Of a stretch of 64,000 nt of DNA, positions 43,314 through 51,270 are shown piece by piece. The stretch spans positions 744,001 through 808,000 of the forward strand of contig NZ_CP159290.1 of NCBI RefSeq assembly GCF_040448685.1, written 5' to 3'. Source of the DNA: Cellulosimicrobium sp. ES-005. GTDB lineage: Bacteria > Actinomycetota > Actinomycetes > Actinomycetales > Cellulomonadaceae. The position numbers and the translations under genes were made by a program. Each line of letters begins with the position of its first letter. The first letter of the stretch is position 1. Below the pieces are notes generated by a model, which saw only the letters and a program-made list of their open reading frames with translations, made no database searches and had not been told where the DNA came from.

Positions 43314-44993
43314 TCAGCCCGGGAGAGCGTCGACCGTGACGACCGACGCGCGCATCGTGGACAACGTCCACGGCTTGTACCGCCGCCGCGGCAGGCTGTA
43401 CGAGACGACCCGGTCCAGGACGACGAGCGTGGCGACCTGGGCGACGGTGAGCTCGCCGCGCCGGGAGGCCACGCTCGTGGCGAGCGGGCCGGTGAGCTCG
43501 TCGGCCGCGAGCCGGCGGACCGCCTCGGCCAGCCCCGATCCCGTCCGTGCCAGGTCGACCTGGCACGCCGCGTACGCCGCGTCGAGCACGAGCGGGTTGT
43601 CGGGCTCGAAGCGGTTCCAGTCGACGAGGTGCGCCGAGCCCTCGGCGGTCACGAGGACGTTGTCCGGGTGGAGGTCGCCGTGGGTCGGGCCGACGGGGAC
43701 GAGCAGGTGGCCGTGGGCCCGCAGAACACGGTCCCGCAGGCTCGCGGCGCCGATCTCGGCGCAGTCCCGCTCGCCCCGCGCGGACTCGAGACGCCGCCAG
43801 GCGGCCGTCGTCCGGAGCGGGCGGTGCGCGTCCGGCGACGTCGGCGCCGGCAGCGCCCGTGCCAGGACGTCCTCGGCCTCGTCGAGGGAGACGGGCCGGG
43901 CGCGGAGCAGCGGCGCGTCGGCGACACGGACGCCGTCGTACGACGGCGCCATGACCTCGTCGAGCACGAAGGCGCCGAACCCCGACGCGGCGGCCTCGTG
44001 CGTCGCCGCGACCTCCCGCCCCAGAGCCTGCTGCTGGTCGGCTGACAGCGGGACCTTGACGAACCGCTCGCCGCGCACGGCGACCCGGGCGTCCGACAGG
44101 GCGGCGACGACCGGGTGGCGCGACCTCGCCACCCGCTCGGCCAGCGTCGTCACGTCCCGTGAGGCGTCGCGACGGCGCCGGGCGAGCACGACGGCGTCCG
44201 GCGCCAGGACGCCGGACGCGCCCAGGGCTCGGAGCGTACGCGCCGCCGCCCGCCGCGCCCCCGTCCTGAGGTCGGTGGCGGCGAGCTCCTCCCGCAGCCG
44301 CGGAGCCGGGACGAGGCGGGCCCAGTCGTCGCGACGGGGCAGCAGGGCGTGCCGTCCGACCGGGACGAGCCCGGCGCGAGCGAGGAGATACCGCACCGGC
44401 ACGACGTCCGCGCCCGCGGCCGCGCGCCGTCGGACCGCGTCGACGGTACGCCGTCCGCGGTGCCGGACGTCGGCGACGACCGTCCCGCCGGGCGCCAGGA
44501 CCCGCTCGACCTCGACCAGGAAGCCCACGGCCCCGCGGACCCCGACGAGAGCGAGCACCTCGTCCACGTCGACCCAGACGAGGTCGACGGACGCGTCGGG
44601 GAACGGGAGGCGGGCCGGGAGGTCCAGGTGCACGGCGGACGCGCCGGGCACCGGGTGCGCGAGCTGCTGGAAGCGCAGCCGGTCGCCGACCCAGTCGGCC
44701 CGTGCGACGTCGAGGCCCAGGAAGTGCAGCGCGGGTGCCAGGGCGTGCCGCTCGCCGCCCAGGACGAGGCCGCGCCCGCCCGCGCGCGGGACGAGGACGG
44801 CGGGGCCGCCCGACGCGGGGTGGAGGAGCCGGCGCTGGAGCTCGACCGGCCAGGGCGACTCCGCGTCGGTCATCGCGTCGATCACGAGGTCGACGCTCGT
44901 CGCGGAGCGCACCGTGCGTCGCACGTGCTCCGGCACCTCGTGCCAGGGGCGGTCCGCCGCCGCGCGTCGGGTGACGCCGACGTCGTCCGTCAC
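43314..44993 (-). CDS. Methyltransferase-like domain fused to an APH-type kinase-like domain
   Basis: A 559-residue protein starting at GTG 44993 (GTGA overlap with the GT2 gene upstream). Residues ~45-180 look like a class I methyltransferase: HALAPALHFLGLDVARADWV, LPFPDASVDLVWVDVDEVL (the D-L-V-x-x region after motif II) and EVERVLAPGGTVVADV. The glycine-rich motif I is weak. Residues ~285-545 are an aminoglycoside-phosphotransferase/choline-kinase-like fold with THGDLHPDNVLV (~435-447, catalytic Asp and Asn) and LVDWNRFEPDNP (~455, metal Asp). It may methylate and phosphorylate a glycan end. The next-but-one gene upstream has a similar pairing. Confidence 0.75.
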   Translation of the reverse strand: MTDDVGVTRRAAADRPWHEVPEHVRRTVRSATSVDLVIDAMTDAESPWPVELQRRLLHPASGGPAVLVPRAGGRGLVLGGERHALAPALHFLGLDVARADWVGDRLRFQQLAHPVPGASAVHLDLPARLPFPDASVDLVWVDVDEVLALVGVRGAVGFLVEVERVLAPGGTVVADVRHRGRRTVDAVRRRAAAGADVVPVRYLLARAGLVPVGRHALLPRRDDWARLVPAPRLREELAATDLRTGARRAAARTLRALGASGVLAPDAVVLARRRRDASRDVTTLAERVARSRHPVVAALSDARVAVRGERFVKVPLSADQQQALGREVAATHEAAASGFGAFVLDEVMAPSYDGVRVADAPLLRARPVSLDEAEDVLARALPAPTSPDAHRPLRTTAAWRRLESARGERDCAEIGAASLRDRVLRAHGHLLVPVGPTHGDLHPDNVLVTAEGSAHLVDWNRFEPDNPLVLDAAYAACQVDLARTGSGLAEAVRRLAADELTGPLATSVASRRGELTVAQVATLVVLDRVVSYSLPRRRYKPWTLSTMRASVVTVDALPG

Positions 44994-45940
44994 CCGCTCA
45001 CCCCGGAGCGCCGGGCCCGCCCCCGGTCGGTGAGGCGCCGCCGTGCCCGGACGCCCAGCTCCAGCAGGCCCGCATAGCTGCGCGCCGCGGCGAACCGCAG
45101 CTTCGCGCCCCGCTCCTCCGGCCAGGGCGCCTGCCAGATGCGGATCCACACCGTGAAGGTCTGCTTCGTGTTGTGCCAGCTGTCGCGCGCGAAGCCCGCG
45201 GTCTCCGGGTTCTCGGTCAGGTCGACGAGGCCGTGCGTGATCCGGACCGTCTTGTGCGTGAGGTCGCGCCACGAGGGTCGCGACGGATGGTCGACGACCG
45301 CGTCGGCAGCGAAGTCGAGCCGTCCCCCGATCTCCTGGAGCCGGCGGCCCCACTCGAGGTCGCCGCCCGACTTCAGCGCCGCGTTGAAGTCGCCGACGCG
45401 CTCGAACGTCGCCCGGGGCACGACGAGGTTCGCGGTCGCCGCGAAGTGCGTCACGGTCACGAAGCGCTCCTGGTCGAAGCCCTCGACCGTCTCGTACAGC
45501 TCGGGGCCGGTCGTCGGGCGCGACCCGTCGCGGAAGAGGATGTTGATGTCACCGCCGACGGCGTCGGGCGGGTCCTCGGCGGTGAGCGCCGCGACGGCGC
45601 GCGAGAGCCAGTCCGGGCGCGGGATGCAGTCCCCGTCGGTGAACGCGAGCACCTCGCCCGTCGCGCGTCGCGCGGCCGTGTTGCGCGCGACGTACGACCC
45701 GCGCCGGGGCTCGAGGACGACCGTGAAGCGCCCGTCCCCGGCGGGGAGCGCGGGCCGCAGGTCCTCGGTCGAGGCGTTGTCCGCCACGACGACGTCGAAC
45801 CGGTCCGCCGGATAGTCCTGGGCGGCGAGGGCCGCGAGGCACGTCCGCAGGCGCGCGACGTCGTTGTAGACCGGCACCACCACGGTGACGGTGGGGTGCG
45901 GCGCGCCGGGCGACGGGGCCACGGGGTCGGGGAGGGTCAT
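44990..45940 (-). CDS. Family 2 glycosyltransferase (GT-A)
   Basis: A 316-residue enzyme, ATG at 45940 behind AGGAG and overlapping the upstream fusion gene by four bases. GT-A motifs: VTVVVPVYNDVARLRTCLAAL, DVVVADNASTED, YVARNTAARRATGEVLAFTDGDCIPRPDWL (DGD as DxD) and KSGGDLEWGRRL. The C-terminus (RIWQAPWPEERGAKLRF) is basic and may touch the membrane. It sits between two methyltransferase/kinase fusions, which suggests that it builds the end of the chain they modify. Confidence 0.9.
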   Translation of the reverse strand: MTLPDPVAPSPGAPHPTVTVVVPVYNDVARLRTCLAALAAQDYPADRFDVVVADNASTEDLRPALPAGDGRFTVVLEPRRGSYVARNTAARRATGEVLAFTDGDCIPRPDWLSRAVAALTAEDPPDAVGGDINILFRDGSRPTTGPELYETVEGFDQERFVTVTHFAATANLVVPRATFERVGDFNAALKSGGDLEWGRRLQEIGGRLDFAADAVVDHPSRPSWRDLTHKTVRITHGLVDLTENPETAGFARDSWHNTKQTFTVWIRIWQAPWPEERGAKLRFAAARSYAGLLELGVRARRRLTDRGRARRSGVSG

Positions 45941-48231
45941 CGTGCTCCTGTCTCACGCCCGGACGCGGCACGACGTCGGGCCCACTCGGTGTACCGGGAG
46001 GTGGCGAGCCACCGGGCGTGCCGGACGCTCGCGCGCGCCCGGCGTGCGACGCGCCGCGGCGGTGAACCGGGCAGGACGGTCAGCAGCCGTAGGCGGTACC
46101 GCGCCCGAGCCAGGTGCTGGGTGACGACCGACCCGTCGACGAGCACGTCGAGCGGCAGACCGGTCGCGGCGAGCCAGCGCGCGTCGTAGCCCATCTCGCC
46201 CACCGGGACGTCCCCGGGGAACTCGGGGCCGGGGCCCACCAGCCCGACGGCCCGCGCGAAGGGAGGCGGCTCGTCGTCGTACCGGTGGAGGAACTCGAAG
46301 TCGACGACCTTGAGCCCGTGCGTGGGGTCGAGGACGAAGTTGCCGGGCTTCGCGTCCACCAGGTCGTACCCGAGGCCGTGGAGCTCGCGCAGGACGTCGA
46401 CCATGCTGCGCACGACCGCGAGAGGGAGCAGGCCCGTCCTCGACCGGGCCGCGCCGAGAGTGTCCTCGTAGCAGGGGCACGCGAACCAGTCGGTGCCGGC
46501 GGCGACGAGCGGGGGGACCGCGGCGACGCGGCCACCGAGCTCACGGAGCGCGGTGAGCTCGCGGTCGAGGAACCGGGTGAACGGCGGGGCGAACGTCTTC
46601 CGGACGACGAGGCCGTCCGTGCCGGCGACCACGTCGACGCGCGCGCGCCGGCCGACGCTGAGCGTGCGGACCGTGCCGGGCGGTGCCACGTGCTGCGCGG
46701 CGCGCCGCTCGGCCTCGGCCCGGACGGCCCCGACGGCGTCGGGCGCGATCACGTCGAGGTACTCCCACGCCTCGGCGGTGCTGTCCGAGGAGTGCAGGGG
46801 GTTGAACCGCTCGGGCTCCGGCACGCGCTGCTCGACGAGCCGGCGGACCTCCGACTTCGCCTCGAACGTCTCGGCGTTGGTCAGGTGCGGGTAGCGCTCG
46901 CGCAGCCAGTCGTAGGGCTCCTCCGGCGCGTAGTGGAGCGCGACGACCATGCGCACGGGATCGCCCCCGCTGCGGGGGAAGGGCCCGCGGCCCCAGTTGC
47001 CGCCGCGCAGCGCCGTGGCCGCGCGCTCCCGGGCCGTGGGGCCGAGGTCCGTTGCCAGCAGCACGTCGAAGCCGAAGCGGTCGAGCACCGCCTCGACCTG
47101 CTCCGCCGGGACGACGGCGAGGGTCGCCTCGCGCACGAGGAACACAGCGAGCTCCGCGTCGCCGAGCCGGGCGTCGTGGTCGGAGGCGAGCAGACCCCGC
47201 GCCCACGCGTTCCCGGACGAGAGCCGTCGCAGCGCATCGGTCGGCGGTCGCCACCCGACGGACCCGAGGTAGGCGTCCACGTCCTCGTACCAGGGGTCGA
47301 GCGCCACCCCCTGCCCTCGCGCGAGCCGCCGGAGCTCCGCGGGATAGTCGTGCTCGGGCGCCGGCTCGGCCGGTCCCAGCCCGCGCGAGGGAAGCCCCGA
47401 GCGGCGTCCCTTGTGATAGACCGCGTGGTACGCGAGAGAGTGCAGGTGGTCCTGCGGCGAGGGCACGAGGAACCCGCTCTCGTGCACCACGGCCCGGTCG
47501 AGGACCTGCTCGGCGAGGGCCGGGGGATAGTAGGCCGCCCCCTGGTAGTCCGACGCCGCGAGCCCGGACACGCTGTAGAGGTCCACGGGCATCGTCCCCG
47601 GCTCCGACTCGAGGATCCCGCGCAGCGCGTCGACGTCGTCGTCCGCCACGAGGAGGTCGAGGTCCTCGCCCGGCTCGATCACCGGGAGCGACTCGAACCA
47701 GCGCAGGACCGCGTACCGCAGGCCCGCCTCCTTGAGCCGGGTCGCGAGGCCGGTCGCACCCCAGACGGGCGAGAAGTAGGTGCGCGGGGCCGGGCCGTGC
47801 GGCGGCGGCAGGCGGTACAGGTCGAAGGCACGCCCACCCCAGACGAACCGGCCGAGCGGGGCGAGGCGACCGCCCGCCCGGCCGACGAGGACGGCCAGGC
47901 GCGCCTCCAGCCCCGAGATCCCGGCCCCGTGCTCGACCGCGAGGTACCGCAGGTGGCCGAGGTCGCGCACCGTCCACAGGACCCGCGCGCGGTCGGCGCG
48001 CAGGATCAGCAGGTCCGTCGAGCACCGCGCCGCCACGTCGGGCGTCGGCACGGGGTGGAGCCGGTCGGCCAGGTCGCCGGCCGCACGGCGGGCCGCCGCG
48101 AGACGTCCGGGCTCGACGAGGCCGAGGTAGCGGTCGAGGCCGACGGCGCGAAGGTCGGCGGCGACGGCGCCGTCGCGCGCGCCGAGATCGAGGACGCGCG
48201 TCCCGGGGGGCAGCGCAGGCGTCGGCTCCAC
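45937..48231 (-). CDS. Four-part protein: methyltransferase-like, nucleotidyltransferase-like, NDK-like and kinase-like domains
   Basis: A 764-residue protein; GTG 48231 is preferred (TAGGG seven bases upstream), TTG 48237 is an alternative. Residues ~10-130 look like a class I methyltransferase (VLDLGARDG, motif I). Residues ~160-310 resemble the nucleotidyltransferase fold of LicD/Fukutin-type or MNT-like enzymes (EDLDLLVADDDVDAL near 186, HSLAYHAVYHKG). Residues ~357-495 follow nucleoside diphosphate kinase: LAVFLVREATLAVVP at the start and FNPLHSSDSTAEAWEYL with H480 at the phospho-histidine position. Residues ~515-690 are a protein-kinase-like fold with YDLVDAKPGNFVLD (~625) and KVVDFEF (~643). 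No family with this order is known to me. It heads a three-gene operon. Confidence 0.7.
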   Translation of the reverse strand: MEPTPALPPGTRVLDLGARDGAVAADLRAVGLDRYLGLVEPGRLAAARRAAGDLADRLHPVPTPDVAARCSTDLLILRADRARVLWTVRDLGHLRYLAVEHGAGISGLEARLAVLVGRAGGRLAPLGRFVWGGRAFDLYRLPPPHGPAPRTYFSPVWGATGLATRLKEAGLRYAVLRWFESLPVIEPGEDLDLLVADDDVDALRGILESEPGTMPVDLYSVSGLAASDYQGAAYYPPALAEQVLDRAVVHESGFLVPSPQDHLHSLAYHAVYHKGRRSGLPSRGLGPAEPAPEHDYPAELRRLARGQGVALDPWYEDVDAYLGSVGWRPPTDALRRLSSGNAWARGLLASDHDARLGDAELAVFLVREATLAVVPAEQVEAVLDRFGFDVLLATDLGPTARERAATALRGGNWGRGPFPRSGGDPVRMVVALHYAPEEPYDWLRERYPHLTNAETFEAKSEVRRLVEQRVPEPERFNPLHSSDSTAEAWEYLDVIAPDAVGAVRAEAERRAAQHVAPPGTVRTLSVGRRARVDVVAGTDGLVVRKTFAPPFTRFLDRELTALRELGGRVAAVPPLVAAGTDWFACPCYEDTLGAARSRTGLLPLAVVRSMVDVLRELHGLGYDLVDAKPGNFVLDPTHGLKVVDFEFLHRYDDEPPPFARAVGLVGPGPEFPGDVPVGEMGYDARWLAATGLPLDVLVDGSVVTQHLARARYRLRLLTVLPGSPPRRVARRARASVRHARWLATSRYTEWARRRAASGRETGAR

Positions 48232-48280
48232 AGCCAAACCCTAGGTCAGCGACGAGCCGTCACCGCGGGTTCGCGGGGAA

Positions 48281-48287
48281 TTCACCC
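48281..48287 (-). promoter_or_regulatory. GGGTGAA motif between the four-domain gene and the deacetylase gene
   Basis: TTCACCC on the + strand in the 180-base divergent gap, 50 bases from the leftward start (48231) and 125 from the rightward one (48412). On the minus strand it continues TTCCCCGC. GATATG at 48340-48345 may be a -10 element for the rightward gene. Confidence 0.45.
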
Positions 48288-48411
48288 GGGCCGGGCGACC
48301 ACGCGGTCCCGCTGCCACGGCCCGGGCGCCGTCGGCGTCGATATGCTCGCCTCGGTGTCCGGCTGAGAGGGGTGGTGGCGTGAACGGTCGCCGCGACGCC
48401 GGGGGTGCGCC

Positions 48412-49218
48412 GTGAGCCGCGCCCGGTGGCCCGTGCTCGTCCGCCGGGGAGCCCTCGACCGTGCCCCGCGGCCCGCCGGGGGGACGTTCCGGTCCCAGGC
48501 CGTCCCGCCCTTCCCCGTGCCGCCCGTGCTCGCGCGCGAGTTCGGCGTGTTCTGCGTCGACACCACCGAGCGGGTCGTCGCCCTGACGTACGACGACGGC
48601 CCGCACCCCGAGCACACCCCTCGCCTCCTCGACGTCCTGGCGCGGAGGGGCGCCACGGCCACCTTCTTCGTGCTCGGGCAGCACGTCGCCCGGTACCCGG
48701 AGGTGGCGCGACGGGTCGTCGCGGAGGGCCACGAGGTCGCGCTGCACGGTGAGGACCATCGATCCCTCCTCACGCTCGGCGACGAGGAGGCGGTCCGCCG
48801 GATCGGCGACGCCAAGCGGCGCGTCGAGGACGTGACCGGCGTGCCGCTGCGGCTCTACCGCCCGCCCTACGGGCGGCACACCGTGGCGCAGGCGCGCGGG
48901 ATCCGCGCGCTGGGGCTCGAGCTGGTCATCTGGTCGGGGGACGCGCACGACTGGCTGCACGACGACGAGGACCGCATCGCCGGACGCGCCCTCCACGACG
49001 TGTTCCCCGGCGGGATCGTGCTGCTCCACGACGACCGGGCCGACCCCGAGACGCTCGAGCCGGGCCAGGAGCTGCCCCGCTTCGACCGCGCGCGGGTGCT
49101 CGTCACCCTGCTCGACGGGTTGGCGGCACAGGGCTACCGCACGTCGACGGTCGGCGGCCTCCTCCACGAGCACCGTCCGGTGCGCAGCCGGTCGCGCTCC
49201 GAGCGGCCGGCGTCGTGA
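48412..49218 (+). CDS. Polysaccharide deacetylase (carbohydrate esterase family 4)
   Basis: A 268-residue NodB-domain protein. Motif 1 is TYDDGPHPEHT with D61 and D62 (catalytic base and metal ligand). Motif 2 is LHGEDH with metal ligands H112 and H116. Motif 3 is YRPPYGRHT. Motif 4 is SGDAHDW. Motif 5 is GGIVLLHDD. It removes acetyl groups from N-acetylated sugars. No signal peptide or membrane helix is seen, so it may act in the cytoplasm on lipid-linked intermediates. GTG 48412 overlaps the stop of an 11-codon reading frame that starts at GTG 48379 behind GAGAGGGG, so translation may be coupled to it. Confidence 0.88.
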   Translation: MSRARWPVLVRRGALDRAPRPAGGTFRSQAVPPFPVPPVLAREFGVFCVDTTERVVALTYDDGPHPEHTPRLLDVLARRGATATFFVLGQHVARYPEVARRVVAEGHEVALHGEDHRSLLTLGDEEAVRRIGDAKRRVEDVTGVPLRLYRPPYGRHTVAQARGIRALGLELVIWSGDAHDWLHDDEDRIAGRALHDVFPGGIVLLHDDRADPETLEPGQELPRFDRARVLVTLLDGLAAQGYRTSTVGGLLHEHRPVRSRSRSERPAS

Positions 49219-49224
49219 CGGTCA

Positions 49225-49633
49225 CGCCGGGGGGTGGGTGATGGTCGGGGCGGGTGTGCCGGACCTGAGCGTGGTGATCGCGGCGTTCGACGCGCAGGAC
49301 ACGCTGGACGAGCAGCTGGACGCGCTCGCGGAGCAGGATGTGGGGTTCGCGTTCGAGGTCCTGGTGTGCGACAACGGGTCGCGCGACGCCACGCCCGCGC
49401 TGGTGCGCCGCCGTCAGGAGCGCGAGCCGTGGCTGCGGCTCGTGGACGCCTCGGCGCGGCGCGGTCCGTCCGCGGCGCGCAACATCGGTGCCGGGCACGC
49501 GCGGGGCAGGTTCCTCGCGTTCTGCGACGCGGACGACGTGGTGGGCCAGGGCTGGCTGACCGGGATGCACGACGCACTCCAGGACGACGAGTTCGTCACC
49601 GGCAGCTGGGAGGGAGACCGCCTCAACCGCGGC
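49225..49633 (+). repeat. 409-bp inverted repeat, left copy (partner at 50862-51270)
   Basis: Bases 49225-49633 are the exact reverse complement of 50862-51270 over the stretches compared, which cover the whole length. The copy begins 16 bases before the start codon, so it includes the ribosome site, and covers the first 131 codons of a GT2 gene. A second perfect block pairs 49790-49928 with 50567-50705 (139 bases). Confidence 0.95.
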
Positions 49634-50203
49634 AACCGCGCCTCCGTCTCCTGGACGACCGACCCGATCGTTACGAAGCCCTTCTTCCCGTGGCTTCCCG
49701 GCACCGGCGCGGGGACCATGGGCGTCCGCCGTGCCGTCTTCGAGGAGGTCGGCGGGTTCGACGAGTCGCTCGTGACCGGTGAGGACGTCGACCTGTCGTG
49801 GCGGGTCCAGCTCGCCGGGCACCGCCTGGTCCACCACCCCGAGATCGTGCTGCACGTGCGCAAGCGCGACGGGCTGCGCGCCATCTTCCGCCAGGCCTAC
49901 GCCTACGGCGCGGGCGACCGGCTCCTGCAGCACCGCTACGCCGACGTCGCCGCCGCCTTCACCACCGGTGCCGCGACACCGGGGCCTGGCCCCGCGGACC
50001 CGGGACCGCCGGTCGCCCGGGCCGGTGCTCTCTCGGTCGTCCGTCGCATGGCGCGCACGGTCCGCAACAAGCTGTCGCGCGGCCGGGTCGGTCTCGCCGA
50101 GACGGTCTGGCGCGTGGGCGAGCAGGTCGGTTACCGGTGGGGCCGTGTCGACCCCGCCGCGCCGCGGGTCCCGGTCCCCGCCGTGCTCCCACCACCGGTC
50201 TGA
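49241..50203 (+). CDS. Family 2 glycosyltransferase, paralogue A
   Basis: A 320-residue GT-A enzyme: LSVVIAAFDAQDTLDEQLDAL, FEVLVCDNGSRDAT, SAARNIGAGHARGRFLAFCDADDVV (DAD as DxD) and GGFDESLVTGEDVDLSWRVQ. Its first 131 residues are identical in protein and DNA to the convergent gene at 50268-51254. The middle (RNRASVSWTTDPIVTKPFFPWL) and the Arg-rich tail differ, with a second identical block (DLSWRVQLAGHRLVHHPE and onward). It starts at ATG 49241 behind GGGGGGTGGGTG and follows the deacetylase gene after 22 bases. See the inverted-repeat finding. Confidence 0.92.
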   Translation: MVGAGVPDLSVVIAAFDAQDTLDEQLDALAEQDVGFAFEVLVCDNGSRDATPALVRRRQEREPWLRLVDASARRGPSAARNIGAGHARGRFLAFCDADDVVGQGWLTGMHDALQDDEFVTGSWEGDRLNRGNRASVSWTTDPIVTKPFFPWLPGTGAGTMGVRRAVFEEVGGFDESLVTGEDVDLSWRVQLAGHRLVHHPEIVLHVRKRDGLRAIFRQAYAYGAGDRLLQHRYADVAAAFTTGAATPGPGPADPGPPVARAGALSVVRRMARTVRNKLSRGRVGLAETVWRVGEQVGYRWGRVDPAAPRVPVPAVLPPPV

Positions 50204-50267
50204 GCGGCGCCACCGAACCGTCCTGAGCGAAGCCCGCCGTACCGGCCCGAGCGCACCTCGGCCCGGG

Positions 50268-51254
50268 CTACGACGGGTCGGGCAGGACCGGGGGCACGGG
50301 GACGCGCGCGACGGTCGGGTCGGTCCGCGCGAACCGGAAGCCCAGGTCGTGCCCGACGCGCTGCACCCGGTCGGCGAGGTCCCTCCGGCTCCGGACCCGC
50401 ACGACCTTGCCGAGCACGCGCCGCACCGAGCCGATCGCCCGCGCGGCGCGCCCGGCCGTGGCCTCCGCACGGGCGGCGGGCCGCAGCTCCGGCACCGGTG
50501 CCGCCGCCCCGGACGACTGGTCCTCCCGGCGCTGGTACGCGGCGGCGACGTCAGCGTACCGGTGGCGCAGGAGCCGGTCGCCCGCGCCGTAGGCGTAGGC
50601 CTGGCGGAAGATGGCGCGCAGCCCGTCGCGCTTGCGCACGTGCAGCACGATCTCGGGGTGGTGGACCAGGCGGTGCCCGGCGAGCTGGACCCGCCACGAC
50701 AGGTCCGTGTCCTCGTTCGTGGCCAGCCGCTCGTCGAAGCCGCCCGCCTCCTCGAAGACGGCACGACGGATGCCCATGGTCCCCGCACCCGTGGCGGGCA
50801 GCCACGGCAGGAAGTCCATGCGGTAGACGCTCTCCACCATCCACGACACCGCCGTGCCGTCGCCGCGGTTGAGGCGGTCTCCCTCCCAGCTGCCGGTGAC
50901 GAACTCGTCGTCCTGGAGTGCGTCGTGCATCCCGGTCAGCCAGCCCTGGCCCACCACGTCGTCCGCGTCGCAGAACGCGAGGAACCTGCCCCGCGCGTGC
51001 CCGGCACCGATGTTGCGCGCCGCGGACGGACCGCGCCGCGCCGAGGCGTCCACGAGCCGCAGCCACGGCTCGCGCTCCTGACGGCGGCGCACCAGCGCGG
51101 GCGTGGCGTCGCGCGACCCGTTGTCGCACACCAGGACCTCGAACGCGAACCCCACATCCTGCTCCGCGAGCGCGTCCAGCTGCTCGTCCAGCGTGTCCTG
51201 CGCGTCGAACGCCGCGATCACCACGCTCAGGTCCGGCACACCCGCCCCGACCAT
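50268..51254 (-). CDS. Family 2 glycosyltransferase, paralogue B
   Basis: A 328-residue GT-A enzyme with the same motifs as paralogue A and an identical N-terminal 131 residues. Its own middle is GDGTAVSWMVESVYRMDFLPWLPATG and its acceptor motif GGFDERLATNEDTDLSWRVQ; its C-terminal ~95 residues (ending RVPVPPVLPDPS) differ from A. It is the last gene of the seven-gene leftward operon headed by the ABC exporter. Its ATG at 51254 shares one base with the stop of the acyltransferase gene (TGATG). The two paralogues point at each other across 64 bases. Confidence 0.92.
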   Translation of the reverse strand: MVGAGVPDLSVVIAAFDAQDTLDEQLDALAEQDVGFAFEVLVCDNGSRDATPALVRRRQEREPWLRLVDASARRGPSAARNIGAGHARGRFLAFCDADDVVGQGWLTGMHDALQDDEFVTGSWEGDRLNRGDGTAVSWMVESVYRMDFLPWLPATGAGTMGIRRAVFEEAGGFDERLATNEDTDLSWRVQLAGHRLVHHPEIVLHVRKRDGLRAIFRQAYAYGAGDRLLRHRYADVAAAYQRREDQSSGAAAPVPELRPAARAEATAGRAARAIGSVRRVLGKVVRVRSRRDLADRVQRVGHDLGFRFARTDPTVARVPVPPVLPDPS

Positions 51255-51270
51255 CACCCACCCCCCGGCG
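50862..51270 (-). repeat. 409-bp inverted repeat, right copy (partner at 49225-49633)
   Basis: The exact reverse complement of 49225-49633. It also covers the last 17 bases of the acyltransferase gene, so the repeat has extended across a gene border. Recombination between the copies would invert about 1.2 kb (49634-50861) and exchange the unique 3' parts of the two GT2 genes without breaking either frame. Confidence 0.95.

Noticed and set aside
43314-44993. The APH-like domain as an antibiotic-resistance kinase
   Set aside because: It is fused to a methyltransferase-like domain and coupled to glycan genes; a role in glycan modification fits better, though this is not proven.
50204-50267. A strong terminator between the two convergent GT2 genes
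   Set aside because: Only an imperfect GGCCCGAG / CTCGGCCC stem is present, with a mismatch; too weak to list as a terminator.
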